Below, in pieces: positions 62,054 to 64,000 of a stretch of DNA of 64,000 bases; positions within the stretch are counted from its first letter, which is position 1, and each line of letters begins with the position of its first letter. Origin of the DNA: Chitinophagaceae bacterium (lineage in GTDB: Bacteria; Bacteroidota; Bacteroidia; Chitinophagales; Chitinophagaceae); NCBI GenBank assembly GCA_019638625.1, contig JAHBTK010000007.1, positions 310,001 to 374,000 of the forward strand, given 5' to 3'. The translations under genes and the position numbers were made by a program. Under the pieces are notes generated by a model, which had not been told where the DNA came from, did no database searches, and was given only the letters and a program-made list of their open reading frames with translations.

Positions 62054-62521
62054 ATGAAAGGTATATACTTCATTTTAATAGGAGCTGTTTTATTTGCATC
62101 CTGCCGTAAGGAGGTGGTAGAGGTTCAAAAGGTAGATCAGGCGTTTTCCGCAGTGTACACAATCCGGCCTGCTGACTGGTATTCCAGCGATGGTGGCAAA
62201 AGCTACTCGGCTGATCTCGAAATTCCTGAACTGGACAATGTTATTTACCAGGATGGGGCGGTATTGGTGTTCCTGTCTTTTGAGGGGGAAACATACTATG
62301 AAGCCATTCCCCAGGTGTTCGACGGCATTACTTATGGCGTTATTCACAGCAACGGCTATGTGGTAATTGATATAAGCGCCATTTCCGGCGAAACGATCAA
62401 TCCTCCCGGCAAAAATGTAACAGCGAAAGTAATATTAATTGATGCCGCTCGCCTGGCACTGCGCAGAGATGTTAATCTCAGGGATATTCAGTCTGTGCAA
62501 AGCGCTTTTAATATAAAGTAA
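62054..62521 (+). CDS. Lipoprotein of unknown function
   Basis: A 155-residue exported lipoprotein; lipobox LFASC with Cys near residue 17. The mature part (VYTIRPADWYSSDGGKSYSA, VLVFLSFEGETYYEAIP, KVILIDAARLALRRDVNLRD) is beta-rich and resembles a small Bacteroidota lipoprotein family without known function. A strong terminator follows 22 bases after the stop. No clear promoter is seen in the 247 bases before it (61807-62053). Confidence 0.75.
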   Translation: MKGIYFILIGAVLFASCRKEVVEVQKVDQAFSAVYTIRPADWYSSDGGKSYSADLEIPELDNVIYQDGAVLVFLSFEGETYYEAIPQVFDGITYGVIHSNGYVVIDISAISGETINPPGKNVTAKVILIDAARLALRRDVNLRDIQSVQSAFNIK

Positions 62522-62543
62522 TAATAGAATTACGTAAGTACTG

Positions 62544-62576
62544 AAAGGTTGTCAGGTCCGGCAACCTTTTTTTATT
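62544..62576 (+). terminator. Intrinsic terminator after the 62-kb lipoprotein gene
   Basis: Eight-base stem (AAAGGTTG / CAACCTTT, 10-base loop) followed by a run of seven T's. Located 22 bases after the stop codon. Confidence 0.85.
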
Positions 62577-62618
62577 TTGGAAATCCGGCTAAGACAGCTT
62601 GAATCAATTAAATAAAAT

Positions 62619-62768
62619 TTACCATAGAATATATATACATACCTTACAAGGTCGATGAGTTATGTATTGCTCCGGGTCATTAACTCCCAACCAATCATAA
62701 GGTGTATCGTGAAAGTTGTATAGGAGATGAAAACCCTGGAGGACATCAGTCATTTTAATTTTTTCCAT
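62619..62768 (-). CDS. Possible 49-residue ORF
   Basis: In the 317-base gap between two lipoprotein genes, the minus strand has an ATG-to-TAA frame reading MEKIKMTDVLQGFHLLYNFH and continuing with PYDWLGVNDPEQYITHRPCK. Composition is protein-like, but no family is recognised; it may be a small protein or the remnant of a larger one. The rest of the gap holds the terminator at its left end and the promoter at its right end. Confidence 0.25.
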   Translation of the reverse strand: MEKIKMTDVLQGFHLLYNFHDTPYDWLGVNDPEQYITHRPCKVCIYILW

Positions 62769-62781
62769 CATAAGCAGCTTT

Positions 62782-62813
62782 TTGCCAGCGGCGGTATTTA
62801 TTGTCTATTTTTG
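62782..62813 (+). promoter_or_regulatory. Promoter of the NTF2-like lipoprotein gene
   Basis: TTG at 62782-62784, 21 bases, TATTTTTG at 62806-62813, 25 bases before the ATG at 62839. Good match to the Bacteroidota consensus. Confidence 0.75.
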
Positions 62814-62838
62814 GATCTCAAATTCTAAAGCTTGAATT

Positions 62839-63297
62839 ATGTGGAAGCACTGGGGTTTTTTGCTTATGCTATTTTTGTTCCTGGGCTGCAGCGCTGGTAA
62901 TACTGTCTCAAAGGAAGAAGAAAAGAAAATAATTACTGAAATAAGCGCCGCCAGGGCAAAAGCTTTTAACGAAGGAAATGCTGAAGGCATTGCTGAACAT
63001 TTTACCAACGATGCGTGGCTGATGGCCCCTGAAAAGTCTGCTCTCCGGGGAAAGGATGCTGTGAAGTCCTATTACCAGTCAATTTTTGACGAGTATGACA
63101 CGAAACTCGAGAGTCACTATGACGAAGTGGAGCTGTCAGGTGATATAGCTTATGGCCGGGGCTTCGCCAGGGTAACCTTATTCCCAAAGAAAGGAGGAGA
63201 TTCAATTGTTTCAACAGCAAAATACCTCAACATACTCCAAAAACAGGCTGACGGCAGTTGGAAGACCACCCATGACATCTGGAACGGCAACGAGTAA
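62839..63297 (+). CDS. NTF2-like (DUF4440/SnoaL-type) lipoprotein
   Basis: A 152-residue exported lipoprotein; lipobox FLGCS with Cys near residue 17. The mature domain is an NTF2-like cone: an N-terminal helix (EEKKIITEISAARAKAFNEG), NAEGIAEHFTNDAWLMAPEK, LRGKDAVKSYYQSIFDEYDT, the beta-sheet SGDIAYGRGFARVTLFPKKG and the closing DGSWKTTHDIWNGNE. This fits the DUF4440/SgcJ-like family; the ligand or reaction is unknown. It has its own promoter. Confidence 0.85.
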   Translation: MWKHWGFLLMLFLFLGCSAGNTVSKEEEKKIITEISAARAKAFNEGNAEGIAEHFTNDAWLMAPEKSALRGKDAVKSYYQSIFDEYDTKLESHYDEVELSGDIAYGRGFARVTLFPKKGGDSIVSTAKYLNILQKQADGSWKTTHDIWNGNE

Positions 63298-63396
63298 AAT
63301 ACAGCATGCCTGCAAATACTCCCGGTCCGAATCAACATTACTATCACAGATACCCTGTTTCTTGAAAAATAAATTTCAATTCGGTAAATTTAGGTT

Positions 63397-64000
63397 GTGA
63401 AAAGAGGGCTGTTATATTGCTTTGTTATGCTGTTGGGTGTTTCCGCGGGGGCGCAATGGAATAGTGATGTGCAAAAGGTATGGTCCCCCGATTCCGGGAC
63501 AATTACAGCCGATGACCTGGCAGGACAGATACAGCTAAGATATCAGTCGAAGGAAGACCGGTTGCGTGCTGCCTATAACTGGGTTACTTCCAATATCCGG
63601 TACAGCACAGACAGCGCTTATTATTTCGATCAGGCGGTAACCCACGAAGAAAAGATCGCCTCCGTATTGAGAAGAAGGAAGGGGGTTTGTGAACATTATG
63701 CTTCGTTGTTTGCCGAACTTGCACAAAAAATGGATATCCCAGCCTATGTAGTGCACGGGCTGGTAAAAATAGGCGGTAATACGGCCCATAGCTGGGTAGC
63801 CGTGCAGCTAAATGAAAAATGGTATTTATGCGATCCCACCTGGGATGCCGTGCAACGACCCGAACTTGTGTATTATAAAGGCAGCCCGCTTTTTTTTTCA
63901 CAAACACACCTTCCGTTCGATCCCATCTGGCAATTGCTGGAAGAACCCATAGGATATAAACCTCCGGGAAAAAAAGCCGCTTTTAACTACAACGATTCCA
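63397..64000 (+). CDS. Exported transglutaminase-like protein (3' end outside window)
   Basis: The first 201 residues of a longer protein, open to the window edge. Start GTG at 63397 with a signal peptide (LLYCFVMLLGVSAGAQ). The transglutaminase-like core follows: AAYNWVTSNIRYSTDS, RRKGVCEHYASLFAELAQKM with the catalytic Cys (near residue 92), NTAHSWVAVQLNEKWYLCDP with His and Asp (DPTWD). The triad is complete, so it could act as a protease or cross-linking enzyme in the periplasm. A TTG at 63395 is an alternative but out of frame. Confidence 0.88.
   Translation, partial: MKRGLLYCFVMLLGVSAGAQWNSDVQKVWSPDSGTITADDLAGQIQLRYQSKEDRLRAAYNWVTSNIRYSTDSAYYFDQAVTHEEKIASVLRRRKGVCEHYASLFAELAQKMDIPAYVVHGLVKIGGNTAHSWVAVQLNEKWYLCDPTWDAVQRPELVYYKGSPLFFSQTHLPFDPIWQLLEEPIGYKPPGKKAAFNYNDS

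Noticed and set aside
1..64000. tRNA/rRNA genes, CRISPR arrays, transposases, integrases or phage genes
   Set aside because: None were recognised in the gaps or among the coding regions.

Overview
The window comes from a Bacteroidota chromosome, most likely a Chitinophagaceae-type bacterium (Niabella/Niastella/Chitinophaga relatives). Three things point there. Several genes have promoters of the Bacteroidota form TTG-N19..22-TAnnTTTG (upstream of ribBA, rplS, tatA and a lipoprotein gene). There are T9SS cargo proteins of both type A and type B. Most genes lack an obvious Shine-Dalgarno sequence, and there is a UpxY/NusG-type antiterminator at a surface polysaccharide locus. The assignment rests on reading the sequence, not on a search.

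Layout. 1-7.9 kb: the C-terminal part of an alpha-2-macroglobulin, a conserved minus-strand protein of unknown function with a possible small Cys-containing ORF upstream, and ribBA. 7.9-8.4 kb: a non-coding zone of 'CGCAAAG'-type repeats. 8.4-31.2 kb: one long plus-strand surface polysaccharide locus. 31.4-44.1 kb: housekeeping genes (M28 peptidase, sucD, FAH-family hydrolase, pth-rplY-prs, ornithine aminotransferase, rny, rplS, tatA, aroE) and a T9SS type B protein. 44.5-51.3 kb: a giant 2256-residue secreted modular esterase-like protein. 51.4-57.2 kb: an acyltransferase and a minus-strand group (HAD phosphatase, sugar isomerase-like TIM barrel, VCBS-repeat protein, lipoprotein, SDR). 57.5-64 kb: a nucleotidyltransferase, a DUF6089-like protein, trmD, a beta-helix protein, two lipoproteins and the start of a transglutaminase-like protein.

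The polysaccharide locus is the centre of interest. It encodes two steps of the UDP-2,3-diacetamido-uronic acid pathway (WbpD-like acetyltransferase, WbpB-like dehydrogenase), a UpxY antiterminator behind a hairpin-bearing leader, a Wza-type export lipoprotein, a Wzc-type tyrosine kinase with a Tyr/Gly-rich tail, a Wzx flippase, a Wzy-like polymerase, five glycosyltransferases, a WecB-type epimerase, two further hexapeptide acyltransferases, a CDP-paratose/tyvelose-epimerase-like SDR, a secreted beta-helix protein and a PHP-type tyrosine phosphatase. Its core is an acetamidino module (HisH2-HisF2-WbpG) that should turn an acetamido sugar into an acetamidino sugar. HisF2 has lost the histidine-pathway catalytic Asp11 but keeps Asp130. 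WbpG has lost two of the four cysteines usual in its N-terminal CxxC...CxxC motif. The locus is bracketed by two inverted copies of an 83-bp repeat (72 of 83 bases identical by my count).

No tRNA, rRNA, CRISPR array, phage or intact insertion sequence was recognised.
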